18,861 bases of DNA. It comes from Candidatus Tectimicrobiota bacterium (GTDB lineage Bacteria; UBA8248; JACPRG01). The DNA is taken from NCBI GenBank assembly GCA_016190025.1, contig JACPRG010000093.1, positions 1-18,861 of the forward strand, given 5' to 3'. Numbering within the stretch: the stretch's first letter is position 1; each line of letters begins with the position of its first letter. Under the pieces are notes generated by a model. It had not been told where the DNA came from and made no database searches. It saw nothing but the letters and a program-made list of their open reading frames with translations. Of this stretch, positions 6,076 to 13,821 are shown piece by piece. A program made the translations under genes and the position numbers.

Positions 6076-7482
6076 TTGGAAGAGGGATTTCGCCCGACCT
6101 GGGTGGACAGTCATTGTCACCTGGAGGATTCCCAGTTCGACAAGGACCGGCCGGGCGTTCTGGAGCGCGCCCGGGAGGCCGGGGTGAGGTTCATCCTGAC
6201 CCTGGGCTCCGACATCCTCAGCAGCCGGGCGGCGGTCCAGCTGGCCCAGGCTCTGGAGCCGGTCTACGCGGGGGTGGGAATTCATCCCCACGAGGCCCAA
6301 AAGGCCGGCAAGCGGACCTTCGCCACCCTCACCAAGCTGGCGACGAGCCCGAAGGTGGTGGCCATCGGCGAGGTGGGCCTGGACTACTATCGGGAGCACT
6401 CTCCCCGGGAGGTCCAGCGGGGGGTCTTCCGCAATCAGATTCGGATCGCGAAAAAGGTCGGCCGGCCCCTCGTCCTCCACGAGCGGGACTCCCATGAGGA
6501 CATGATCGGGATGCTCCGGGAGGAGCGGGCCTGGGAAGCCCGGGGGGTGATCCATTGCTTCACCGGCGGTCCCCGCGAGGCCGCGGACTATCTGGACCTG
6601 GACTTCTACATTTCCCTGGCGGGTCCGGTGACCTTCGCCAACTCCGCCGAGCTCCAGGCCGCCGTCCGGGAGATTCCGCTCGAGCGCCTGCTCATCGAGA
6701 CCGACGCCCCCTACCTCACCCCGGCCCCTCACCGGGGACGGAGGCCGAACGAGCCGGCGATGGTCGTGCGCGTCGCCGAGAGGGTCGCCGAGCTGCTCGA
6801 CCTCCCGCTGGAGGACCTGGCCCGGATCACCGGCTGCAACGCCTACGCGCTCTTCGGCGTTCCCTCGGCCGACGTGACCCCCCGGGTGGCGTACAAGGTT
6901 CGCGGCGCGCTGCACGTCAATCTGACGTACACCTGCACCAACCACTGTTTCTACTGCCCGCGCTACTCCTCCGATTTCCACCAAGGGCACAACCTCAAGC
7001 TGGAGCGCGACCCGGACGCCGAGGAGGTCTGGACGGCCTTGACGGCCTTCGGGGATCTGGCGGGGAGACGGGTCACGTTCAGCGGTTACGGCGAGCCCTG
7101 CTTGCGCCTGGATGTGCTGAAAGAGGTCGCGCGCCGGATCAAGGAGGCGGGGGGGACCATCCGGGTCCTGACGAACGGGCAGGGCAATCTCATCCACGGA
7201 CGGAACATCCTGCCCGAGCTGAACGGCCTCGTGGACGCGATGCGCATTTCCCTCCATGCCGAGTCGCCCGAGAAGTACCTCAAGATCGCCTCGCCCGAGT
7301 TCGGAGAGGGCGCCTTCGAGAGCGTCCGCTGGTTCATCCGGGAAGCCAAGAAGAACATCCCCGACGTCGAGGTGATCATCCCCGATAGACCCCTGATGGT
7401 GGACGTGGAAAAGCTGGAGAAGATGGCCGCGGAAGACCTGGGCGTCAAGGTCGTCCGCCGCCCCTTCGCCGTCTACGCCTGA
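6076..7482 (+). CDS. TatD-family metal-dependent hydrolase fused to a radical SAM domain
   Basis: A 468-aa two-domain protein. Residues about 8-262 are a TatD-type TIM-barrel hydrolase with the metal ligands in place: His13 and His15 (DSHCHL), Glu99 (AIGEVGLDYYR), His135, His160 (GVIHCFTGG) and Asp210 (IETDAPYL). TatD proteins are DNases or exonucleases in studied cases. Residues about 270-468 are a short radical SAM domain with CTNHCFYC (Cys287, Cys291, Cys294) for the 4Fe-4S cluster and a GEP motif at 339-341. Radical SAM proteins associated with TatD are a known but functionally uncharacterised group. The TTG at 6076 is preferred because AAAGGA (6061-6066) is well spaced; an in-frame TTG at 6004 overlaps the metG stop and is the alternative. 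No frame break separates the domains. Confidence 0.88.
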   Translation: MEEGFRPTWVDSHCHLEDSQFDKDRPGVLERAREAGVRFILTLGSDILSSRAAVQLAQALEPVYAGVGIHPHEAQKAGKRTFATLTKLATSPKVVAIGEVGLDYYREHSPREVQRGVFRNQIRIAKKVGRPLVLHERDSHEDMIGMLREERAWEARGVIHCFTGGPREAADYLDLDFYISLAGPVTFANSAELQAAVREIPLERLLIETDAPYLTPAPHRGRRPNEPAMVVRVAERVAELLDLPLEDLARITGCNAYALFGVPSADVTPRVAYKVRGALHVNLTYTCTNHCFYCPRYSSDFHQGHNLKLERDPDAEEVWTALTAFGDLAGRRVTFSGYGEPCLRLDVLKEVARRIKEAGGTIRVLTNGQGNLIHGRNILPELNGLVDAMRISLHAESPEKYLKIASPEFGEGAFESVRWFIREAKKNIPDVEVIIPDRPLMVDVEKLEKMAAEDLGVKVVRRPFAVYA

Positions 7483-7666
7483 CCGGTTCCCCGGGCGCCC
7501 GAGCCGTCTCCGGCGGCGCAGAGGCCGCTCTCCCGCCGTGCCGATGGGACCGGAGGTGGGGCTTGCGCAAAGCGGGCGCGGGGAAGAAATTTCAGTTGCG
7601 TTGCGTTTCCCGAGAGGCTTGGGGCAGTCGCGAGACCGGCGCGGACGGGTCGGGAGGTGATGGAAG

Positions 7667-8935
7667 GTGAAGACGGTTCGTCGCCTCTCCAGGTGGGTCG
7701 CCTATTTTCTGATCCCCATTTTCTTGCTCACCTGCGCCACCACTCACCTTCCGCCTTTTTCGGCCAATCCCAGGGCGCGGCTGGAGTCCGACGAGAAACA
7801 GATCTGGGAGAGGAGCTCGGAGGAGCAGCGCAAGCTCGACCAGAGCCGCCGGGTGAGCCCGGACCCGCTCCTGGAGGAGTATCTGAACGATGTCGGCCGC
7901 CGGTTGACGCCTAAAAGGCTGAAGGACTCGGAGCTCCTCACCTTCCAGTTCAAGGTGATCCAGGACCCCGCGCTGAACGCCTTCGCCTATCCCAACGGGA
8001 AGATCTACGTCCACTCCGGCCTCATCGCCCGGGTGGACAACGAGGCCCAGTTGGCCACGGTCATGGCCCACGAAATGACCCACTCCGTCAACCGGCACGC
8101 CGTGCGGGCCGTCCGGGACCGGGAAAACAAGAAGTGGTGGTACATCGGCGGGATCATCGCCCTCAGCTTTGTCATCGCCTACCTGACGGGGAGGCAGCTG
8201 GAGAAAGGGGACATCGTGGGGGCGACCCTGCTGAACAACACTGCGCGCCTCCTCGTCGGCCTGGGTCTCCCCCTGGCCATCATGGCCTCCATCAATGGCT
8301 ACAGCCGGGAGCTGGAGAGTGAGGCGGACGACGGCGGCATGGGGTTCCTGGCCCAGGCCGGCTACGACGTCAACGAGGCCCCCAGGGTCTTCGAGCTCTT
8401 CCAGAAGACCTACGGCGACAGCACCGCCGCGGAGAACTTCTTCTTCGGCAGCCATCCCCGCAACAGCGCGCGGATCGAAAACTACAGGGAGCTGCTGGCG
8501 GGCCGCTATGCCCGCGTTGCCCAGGAACAGGGGAGGACCCGGGACACGAAGGAGTTTCAGCTTCGCCGGCGGGTGATCATCCGCGAGAACGCCCTGCTGG
8601 ACATCCGCGCCGGGAGGTTCAACGTGGCCCGGGCCGCCCTGGACAAGGTCCTGGCCGTCACGCCCAACGACGCCAGGGCCCATTACTACTACGGCGAGAT
8701 CCACCGTCTGTCCGAGAAGACCCCCCGGGGGGAGGAGGAGGCCCTCGGGCGGTACCGGAGGGCGGTCGACCTGGACCCCGAGCTCGCCGAGGCCTACCGG
8801 AGCATGGGTCTCCTCTATTACAAGCGGGGGGACCGGGAAAACGCCAAGGCGGCCCTGCGGCGTTACCTCGACCTCAACCCGAAGGCCGCGGACCGGCAGC
8901 AGATCAAGGACTACATCGTCGAGCTGGGCGGGTAA
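7667..8935 (+). CDS. M48-family metalloprotease lipoprotein with TPR repeats (BepA-like)
   Basis: A 422-aa periplasmic zinc protease, probably membrane-anchored. The N-terminus has basic residues, a hydrophobic stretch and a lipobox LLTC, so Cys23 would be lipidated. Zinc motif HEMTH lies at 135-139, and the third ligand is Glu217 in the YSRELESEAD segment. A hydrophobic segment at about 160-176 sits between the two. From about residue 285 the protein is helical, and it ends in TPR-like repeats (AYRSMGLLYYKRGDRENAKAALRRYLDLNP is the clearest, quoted here in part: YKRGDRENAKAALRRYL). BepA-type relatives degrade misassembled outer-membrane proteins. The GTG start at 7667 has a strong ribosome-binding site (GGAGGTGAT, 7653-7661). 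The 184-bp gap before it shows no gene. Confidence 0.9.
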   Translation: MKTVRRLSRWVAYFLIPIFLLTCATTHLPPFSANPRARLESDEKQIWERSSEEQRKLDQSRRVSPDPLLEEYLNDVGRRLTPKRLKDSELLTFQFKVIQDPALNAFAYPNGKIYVHSGLIARVDNEAQLATVMAHEMTHSVNRHAVRAVRDRENKKWWYIGGIIALSFVIAYLTGRQLEKGDIVGATLLNNTARLLVGLGLPLAIMASINGYSRELESEADDGGMGFLAQAGYDVNEAPRVFELFQKTYGDSTAAENFFFGSHPRNSARIENYRELLAGRYARVAQEQGRTRDTKEFQLRRRVIIRENALLDIRAGRFNVARAALDKVLAVTPNDARAHYYYGEIHRLSEKTPRGEEEALGRYRRAVDLDPELAEAYRSMGLLYYKRGDRENAKAALRRYLDLNPKAADRQQIKDYIVELGG

Positions 8936-9257
8936 GCCGCCCCGCGCAGGCAGGTTGGTCCTCGCCCGCGCCGGATGCCGCTGGCAGCTTGCCTGCCAGT
9001 GCCGTATTCAAATGTAGGGGCGACTCGGCGAGTCGCCCCTACAAGGCTCAGATCACCAACTGGTGGGCCGTGTCGCGCGGGGTCTTCAGACCCCGCTTGT
9101 GGAGGAGGTCGCCGACCTCAAGCTAAAGCCTCCGCGCTCTCGAATCCCGGCGGCCGGCGGCGGGCAAGCCGCCCGTGGCACCCCAAGGACACCCGTTTGT
9201 TACGTAGGGGTGCCCCTGCGTGGGCACCCTCCTTCCGGGCGGCCACCCAGGGCCGCC
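8936..9257. repeat. Intergenic palindrome array B
   Basis: No gene is supported in this 322-bp gap between convergent genes. It carries a series of perfect inverted repeats: 8981-8987/8993-8999 (7 bp), 9013-9026/9030-9043 (14 bp), 9077-9085/9088-9096 (9 bp), 9105-9111/9113-9119 (7 bp), 9208-9215/9222-9229 (8 bp) and 9237-9244/9251-9258 (8 bp). CCCCTACAAGG, GACCTCAAGC and GCCTCCGCG are shared with array A about 8 kb away. The last unit reaches into the stop codon of the YceI-like gene. Any of these hairpins could end or stabilise the two convergent transcripts, but none is followed by a good T-run on the plus strand. Confidence 0.82.
9013..9043. repeat. Perfect 14-bp inverted repeat with 3-nt loop
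   Basis: Arms TGTAGGGGCGACTC (9013-9026) and GAGTCGCCCCTACA (9030-9043) pair without a mismatch around GGC. This is the strongest hairpin in the window. Its right arm continues into AAGG, giving CCCCTACAAGG, which occurs again at 1208-1218 in array A. Confidence 0.9.
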
Positions 9258-9261
9258 CTAC
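9204..9261. repeat. Two-hairpin unit bounded by GTAGGG/CCCTAC
   Basis: GTAGGG (9204-9209) and CCCTAC (9256-9261) are complementary ends enclosing two hairpins: GGGTGCCC/GGGCACCC (9208-9215, 9222-9229) and GGGCGGCC/GGCCGCCC (9237-9244, 9251-9258). The ends resemble those of the 9013-9043 palindrome. The right end supplies the TAG stop of the minus-strand YceI-like gene (9258-9260). Confidence 0.65.
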
Positions 9262-9878
9262 TTTTCAGGGACCGCAACGGCGGTGAACCGGAACTCGGCG
9301 GCGACCTCGTCCCGGACCTTGTTGAAGAAAAGGGAGGGGTCGGGGATCCGGTGCTCGCTGAGCTTCAGAGAGAACTTCCCCGAGACGACGAAGCCCTCCT
9401 CACGCCGCTCGACCGTGATGGGGAATCTCTTTTCCTTCGTCACGCCGTGAAGGCTCAGCCGGCCGCTCAGGATCAGCCTCATCGGTCCCGGCGGAGGGGG
9501 AGGGTTCCCTTCGGGCGCGAGTCCGTCCACCTGGAAGACGACCTCCGGGTATTTCTCGGCCTCCAGGGTGCTCTTGCGCATGACAGCGTCCCGGAGGAAA
9601 TTCCCCGTCTTGATCGACGCCGCCTCGATGACCACGCGGGCTGACGCCCCCGGCCCGTAGAGGGATTTCGGCGCCCGCCCCTCTCCGTGGAACTTGCGCG
9701 CCTCGCCGTCCAAGCCGTGCAAGGCCGTCTCGCCTTCGAAACGCACGCGGCTCCTGGCGGGATCGATGCGGAACCGGAAGGTCTCTTGCGCGGCGGGGGA
9801 TGGAGTGGAGGGCGGAAACGCCATCCAGGCCGCCGCTAGGAGCGCGGCGCGGAGGGCGGAGCGCCGGAGCCCTACCAT
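9258..9878 (-). CDS. Secreted YceI-like protein
   Basis: A 206-aa protein of the YceI family, a lipocalin-like beta barrel that binds isoprenoid or other lipid molecules in studied members. The N-terminus has a cleavable Sec signal peptide pattern (RRSALRAALLAAAWMAF, then SPAAQ). The mature part starts with the family hallmark FRIDPARSRVRFEG and includes TGNFLRDAVMRKSTLEAEKY followed by PEVVFQ, LSGRLSLHGVTKEKRFPI and SLFFNKVRDEVAAEF, so length and motifs are normal. Its ATG overlaps the last 7 bases of the polyketide synthase gene (ATGGTAG), so the two are probably translated together. Inference: it may carry or shield the lipid product of that synthase in the periplasm. Its stop codon lies within a palindromic unit. 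Confidence 0.85.
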   Translation of the reverse strand: MVGLRRSALRAALLAAAWMAFPPSTPSPAAQETFRFRIDPARSRVRFEGETALHGLDGEARKFHGEGRAPKSLYGPGASARVVIEAASIKTGNFLRDAVMRKSTLEAEKYPEVVFQVDGLAPEGNPPPPPGPMRLILSGRLSLHGVTKEKRFPITVERREEGFVVSGKFSLKLSEHRIPDPSLFFNKVRDEVAAEFRFTAVAVPEK

Positions 9879-10930
9879 TGCAGCAGGCAGGCCGCCATCG
9901 TCAGCCCCGGCCCGAACCCCAGCATGAATCCGCGGTCGCCCGGCCGGGGGCCGCCCCGCCGGCTGATCTCATCGAGGATGAACATGACCGTGGGGGAGCT
10001 CATGTTTCCGTATCCGGCGAGGATGTCTCGGGAAAAGCGCAGGTCCTCCTCCGCCAGCCCCAGCCGCTCCTGAACATAATCGAGGATCTTGGCGCCGCCC
10101 GGATGGATCGCCCAAAAGCGCACTTCTTTGCGGGTCAGGCCGTTTCGCGCCAGCAGTCGATCGGTCAGGTCGGCGACGCCCTCCCGGATGAAAAGGGGGA
10201 CGCGGGCGGAGAGCTGGATGCGGAAGCCCGAGGCCGTGAGGAAAAATCCCATGTCGTCGATGGTGTCGCAGGAAGTCCGGGTCTCGAAGTCGAGGACCCG
10301 CGGAAAGGGGCGCCCCTTTGCCTGGACGGGCGCCTGGCCGTCGCCCAGGATCACGGCGGCGGCGCCGTCGGCGAACAGGGCGCTGGCGACGACGTTTTCC
10401 ATCGAGGCGTTCATCTGCAGGGTTGCCGAGCAGATTTCCACCGTCAGGAGGAGGACGCGGGATTCGGGGCGCACCGCCAGCGACTCGCAGGCCCGCGCCA
10501 GTCCCGGAAAGGCCCCGTAGCATCCCATCCCCCCGATGGCGGTCCGCCGGAGGTTTTCCCGCATCCCCAGGCGCTTGGCCAGGAGGATTTCCAGGCCGGG
10601 GTTGGAGTAGCCCGTGCAGGAGACCACGATGAAGTCGTCCAGGTCGCGCGCTCCGGCGCCGATCTCTCCGAGACAGGAAAGGACGACCTTCTCGCCCAGA
10701 TGGAGAGCGCCCTCCACGTACACCCGGTTGCGCTCCTCAATGGTCCGGTCCCCGGAATAGAAACCCAGGTCCAGGACGGCGTGCCGCTTCTCGATGCGGG
10801 AGTTCTCGAAAATCTCGCGGGCCTTCGGGTTTTCCCGGAAGAGGGGGGCGAAAAAATCCCGATAGACCTCCTTCTGGCCGTAGGCGCGTTCGGGGACGGC
10901 GCAGTGGAGGGCGAGGATTCGCGGAGGCAT
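9872..10930 (-). CDS. Type III polyketide synthase (chalcone/stilbene synthase family)
   Basis: A 352-aa thiolase-fold enzyme, normal in length. Type III synthases extend an acyl-CoA starter with malonyl-CoA and cyclise it; bacterial members make alkylresorcinols, alkylpyrones and related phenolic lipids. The catalytic triad is recognisable: Cys137 in GGMGCYGAFPGL, His276 in WAIHPGGAKILD and Asn309 in YGNMSSPTVMF. The C-terminal loop GFGPGLTMAACLL is also typical. A FabH-like ketosynthase is less likely because of the GNMSSPT and GFGPGL motifs. The ATG at 10930 starts just before the first conserved strand. No methyltransferase or oxidase partner is adjacent; the 3' neighbour is the overlapping YceI-like gene, and an M20 peptidase lies 115 bp upstream. 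Confidence 0.88.
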   Translation of the reverse strand: MPPRILALHCAVPERAYGQKEVYRDFFAPLFRENPKAREIFENSRIEKRHAVLDLGFYSGDRTIEERNRVYVEGALHLGEKVVLSCLGEIGAGARDLDDFIVVSCTGYSNPGLEILLAKRLGMRENLRRTAIGGMGCYGAFPGLARACESLAVRPESRVLLLTVEICSATLQMNASMENVVASALFADGAAAVILGDGQAPVQAKGRPFPRVLDFETRTSCDTIDDMGFFLTASGFRIQLSARVPLFIREGVADLTDRLLARNGLTRKEVRFWAIHPGGAKILDYVQERLGLAEEDLRFSRDILAGYGNMSSPTVMFILDEISRRGGPRPGDRGFMLGFGPGLTMAACLLQW

Positions 10931-11045
10931 GGGCGCTAAGGGCGGTTCAAAAGGGGATCGGGACTGAGGAGCGGGGCACTTGGGGCGTTCAATGGGAAAA
11001 CGCGCGGGGACACTTCTTTATTCACCCCCCACGGGTTGCGAGGGA

Positions 11046-12332
11046 TCACCCGCCGCCCAGAAAGGAAAACGTTGTCCGGGCGAGGACTCGGGCCACCCGG
11101 ACCAGCTCGTCCAGGTCCACGAATTCGTCGGGGCCGCCCACGTTGTGCCCCGCGGGCCCATAGGTGGCCGCCGGGATGCCCGCCGCCCGGAAGAACCGGG
11201 CGTCCGTCGCGCCGATGCGCAGGGCCGGCAGGGGCTCCGCCCCCGTGACGGCGGCCGCCTCCCGGCGAAGGGCCTGGAAGATGGGCGAGTGGGGCTCCGA
11301 GACGGTCGGGTCGTAGGCCCGCAGCTCCTCCCCTTGGACGCCGGGATGTTCCGCAAAAACCTCCGCCAGGACCTTTCGGACCTGATCCACGAGCGCCCCC
11401 GGCGGGAGGCGGATATCCACTTCCGCCTCGCAGGTCTCCGCCACGAGGTTGATCTTCTCCCCGCCGGAGATCTTGCCCACGTTGACCGTGACCTTCCCCA
11501 GGACCTCCAGATCCTCGGGCGAGAGAAGCCCCCTCGGGTCCTCGCGGGCGGCGTCCAGGTAAGGCGCGAGCCCTGGCGGCAGCGCCGGCCCAAGCGAGTC
11601 CAGGCGGCCTCTGAGGTCCGTCAGGGCGGCCATCAGCGAGTCCACCGCGTTCTTTCCCCGGTGGACAAAGGCCCCGTGGGCCCCCCTGCCCCGGGCGGTC
11701 AGCCGGACCCACAGGAGCCCTTTCTGGCCGAAGCACATCATGTGGAGGCCGCTGCTCTCCGGGCTGAGGAGGGCGTCGCCCCGCGTCTCCGGGGCGTGGG
11801 CCAGCAGATGCGCCGTCCCCTTCTCCCCCATCGTCTCCTCGTCGGAGGCCAGCGTCAAGACCAGCTCGCCCGCGGCCTTCTCCGGGCTCTCGGCGGCCAA
11901 GGCGGTCACCAGCAGGATCGCGGCCACGCCCGCCTTCATGTCGGCCGAGCCCCGGCCGTACAGCCGGCCGTCCTCGATCTTTCCCCCGAAGGGGGGATGC
12001 CGCCAGAGGGACGCGTCTTGGGCGGGGTAGGTGTCGATGTGGCCGTTGAGGACGAGCTTTCGCCCCGGCCGCCCCCCCGTCACCCGGGCCACGAGGTTGG
12101 GCGCGGCGGGGTCCGCCGCTAGGCGCCGGACGGCGATCTGGCGGTCTTTGAGCCAATCCTCGCAGAAGTCGCAGACGGCCCGGGTGTCCCCCGGCGGGTT
12201 TTCGCTGGGGGTTCGGACGAGGCGGGAGGCCAGATCGATCAGCTCGCCGGCTCGGGCCTGAAGCGCCCGGTCCGCCCAGGCGGTTGGCCAGGCGGCAGGC
12301 CAGGCGGCTTTGTCCTCGCGGGTTCGGCGCAT
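11046..12332 (-). CDS. M20-family metallopeptidase (ArgE/DapE-like amidohydrolase)
   Basis: A 428-aa member of the M20 di-zinc hydrolases, which cleave N-acyl-amino acids or small peptides in the cytoplasm. Ligands and catalytic residues are visible: His98 and Asp100 (NGHIDTYP), bridging Asp131 (YGRGSADMKAG), Glu165-Glu166 (ASDEETMGEKGT), Glu192 (SPESSGL) and a C-terminal His in GPAGHNVGGPDEFV. The middle of the protein fits the dimerisation domain (RGRGAHGAFVHRGKNAVDS). Substrate cannot be read from sequence; ArgE, DapE and aminoacylase types share these motifs. The ATG at 12332 has GGGGAG well placed upstream; the frame stays open far beyond it, but that part is antisense to the next gene. 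The N-terminus has a short Ala-Trp repeat. It lies 35 bp after the M24 gene, so the two are probably co-transcribed. Confidence 0.92.
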   Translation of the reverse strand: MRRTREDKAAWPAAWPTAWADRALQARAGELIDLASRLVRTPSENPPGDTRAVCDFCEDWLKDRQIAVRRLAADPAAPNLVARVTGGRPGRKLVLNGHIDTYPAQDASLWRHPPFGGKIEDGRLYGRGSADMKAGVAAILLVTALAAESPEKAAGELVLTLASDEETMGEKGTAHLLAHAPETRGDALLSPESSGLHMMCFGQKGLLWVRLTARGRGAHGAFVHRGKNAVDSLMAALTDLRGRLDSLGPALPPGLAPYLDAAREDPRGLLSPEDLEVLGKVTVNVGKISGGEKINLVAETCEAEVDIRLPPGALVDQVRKVLAEVFAEHPGVQGEELRAYDPTVSEPHSPIFQALRREAAAVTGAEPLPALRIGATDARFFRAAGIPAATYGPAGHNVGGPDEFVDLDELVRVARVLARTTFSFLGGG

Positions 12333-12367
12333 GGGACTCCCCGATGGGCCGCTGCTCGAGGCGCGGC

Positions 12368-13564
12368 CTAGACCACGACGAATTTCCTCGGGTACTTCTG
12401 GAGCGGCCGGAGACCGGTCTTCTCCAGGACGTGGACGTCGCCGAAGAAGACCCCGTGCTTTTCGTCGGGGGTGATGGGGTTCGGCTCGATCATGAGGCAC
12501 ATGCCCTCCTTGAAGACGACCTCCGAGGTGAGCCAGCCCTCCAGCCCCGGGAGGCCGACCAGCGGCCAGTGGATGCCCACGGACCATCCGTGCAGGACGG
12601 GGGCGTGAATCTTGAAGCCGTTGTCCGTGATGACCTTGCAGGCCTTGAACACCTCCTGTTCGGTCGCCCCCGGGACGACCGCCTTCTGGATGTTCTCGTA
12701 GGCCTCCTTGGCCACGCCGAAGAGGTCCTGGTACACCCGGGGGGGATCGCCGAGGCAGCAGGTCCGGATGAGCTGGCCCGCGTAATAGTTGTAGGCCGCG
12801 CTGATTTCCGTGACCACCAGGTCGCCGGGCTCCAGCCTCCGCTCGCTGGGGTACTTCCAGGGGTAGGGCATGGTGGGGTTCGAGGTGGGCGTCGCGCCGC
12901 AGAGCTGGAAGGAGTAAAGCGCCCCGGTTTCCCGGATGTACCCGGAGACGATGGCCCCGTGCAGGTCGTACCCGTCGGCCCCCGGTTTCAGGTGGCGGAC
13001 CAGGCTCTTCATGCCCAGGTCGGTGAACCTCGCGCCCCGCTCCATGGCCTCGATTTCCTCGCCGCTCTTGATGTAGAAGATTTTCTCCATCAGGTCGGTG
13101 GCGGCCTCGAAGGAGGCGCCGGGCAGCTCCCGCCGGAGGTCTTCGTAATGGTCGAGGGGAAGGCTGACCCGGAAGGAGCTGGAAGGCCCGACGAGGCCGA
13201 TCCGCCCCTTTTGCAGGTTCAGCTCCCCGACGCGCGCGCCGACCGCCTTTCCCGCCTCCCAGGTCCCCCACCGGACGTCTTCCACGACGGAGATGAGGCG
13301 GGCGTTCGGGACGTGGGGATAAATGGCGATGAAGAGGGTGATGTCCCCCTCTTTGGGGAAGACGCAATAACCGTAATAATGGGTGTCGGCGTAGTTGGTC
13401 AGATAGTGGACGAAGCGCTGCCAGGTGCCGCTGATCCCGACCTGGCCGTACACGACCAGGGCGTCGAGTTCCCGCGCGTCCATGGCCTCGCGGAGGAGGC
13501 GGTACCGCCGCTGGTATTCGGCGTCGGAGAAACGGGGATAGCTGTCCGGGTTGTTGGATGCCAT
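12368..13564 (-). CDS. M24-fold (pita-bread) protein with degenerate metal site
   Basis: A 398-aa protein with an N-terminal creatinase-like domain (to about 150) and a C-terminal M24 domain. Against the aminopeptidase P pattern, the two Asp ligands are Glu253 and Gln264 (VVTEISAAYNYYAGQLIRT), the His ligand position is Val329 (HGWSVGIHW), the first Glu is kept (Glu360, LMIEPNP) and the second is Gly375 (GVFFGDV). The usual PHH region reads PYPWKYPSERRL. A normal dimetal prolidase is therefore unlikely. Creatinase works without metal on this fold and DddP uses an altered site, so another lyase or hydrolase activity, or a non-enzymatic role, is possible. The ATG at 13564 has AAGGA at good distance. 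The frame extends further upstream without similarity. Confidence 0.85.
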   Translation of the reverse strand: MASNNPDSYPRFSDAEYQRRYRLLREAMDARELDALVVYGQVGISGTWQRFVHYLTNYADTHYYGYCVFPKEGDITLFIAIYPHVPNARLISVVEDVRWGTWEAGKAVGARVGELNLQKGRIGLVGPSSSFRVSLPLDHYEDLRRELPGASFEAATDLMEKIFYIKSGEEIEAMERGARFTDLGMKSLVRHLKPGADGYDLHGAIVSGYIRETGALYSFQLCGATPTSNPTMPYPWKYPSERRLEPGDLVVTEISAAYNYYAGQLIRTCCLGDPPRVYQDLFGVAKEAYENIQKAVVPGATEQEVFKACKVITDNGFKIHAPVLHGWSVGIHWPLVGLPGLEGWLTSEVVFKEGMCLMIEPNPITPDEKHGVFFGDVHVLEKTGLRPLQKYPRKFVVV

Positions 13565-13821
13565 CGTTCCAGTTCCTTCAGCGCAGGCTCTGGGGGGTTC
13601 AATGGATTGAGGCCCGGTGAATGACGGTAGCGAAAGCCCGCCGCGTCTGTCAAGAAACCGCCCTCGAGCCAAGAGCCCGGATGGAGATTCCCTCTCTCCC
13701 GCGCAAGGACGCGGCTTTGGCCTCTTTCGATCCGATCCCGTCTGGGCTAAACTCCGCAAGCGGGCTTGAGGCGGCCCGGTTCCCTTTCCAGCCCCTTCTC
13801 ATCTCCCACCGAGGAAATGGC

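Noticed and set aside
12333..13367. A long 5' extension of the M20 peptidase frame
   Set aside because: The extension is antisense-frame noise over the M24 gene; the peptidase has a proper start and ribosome-binding site at 12332.
13621..13821. N-terminal extension of the four-helix membrane protein
   Set aside because: The added residues are not membrane-like, and a good ribosome-binding site directly precedes the ATG at 13822.
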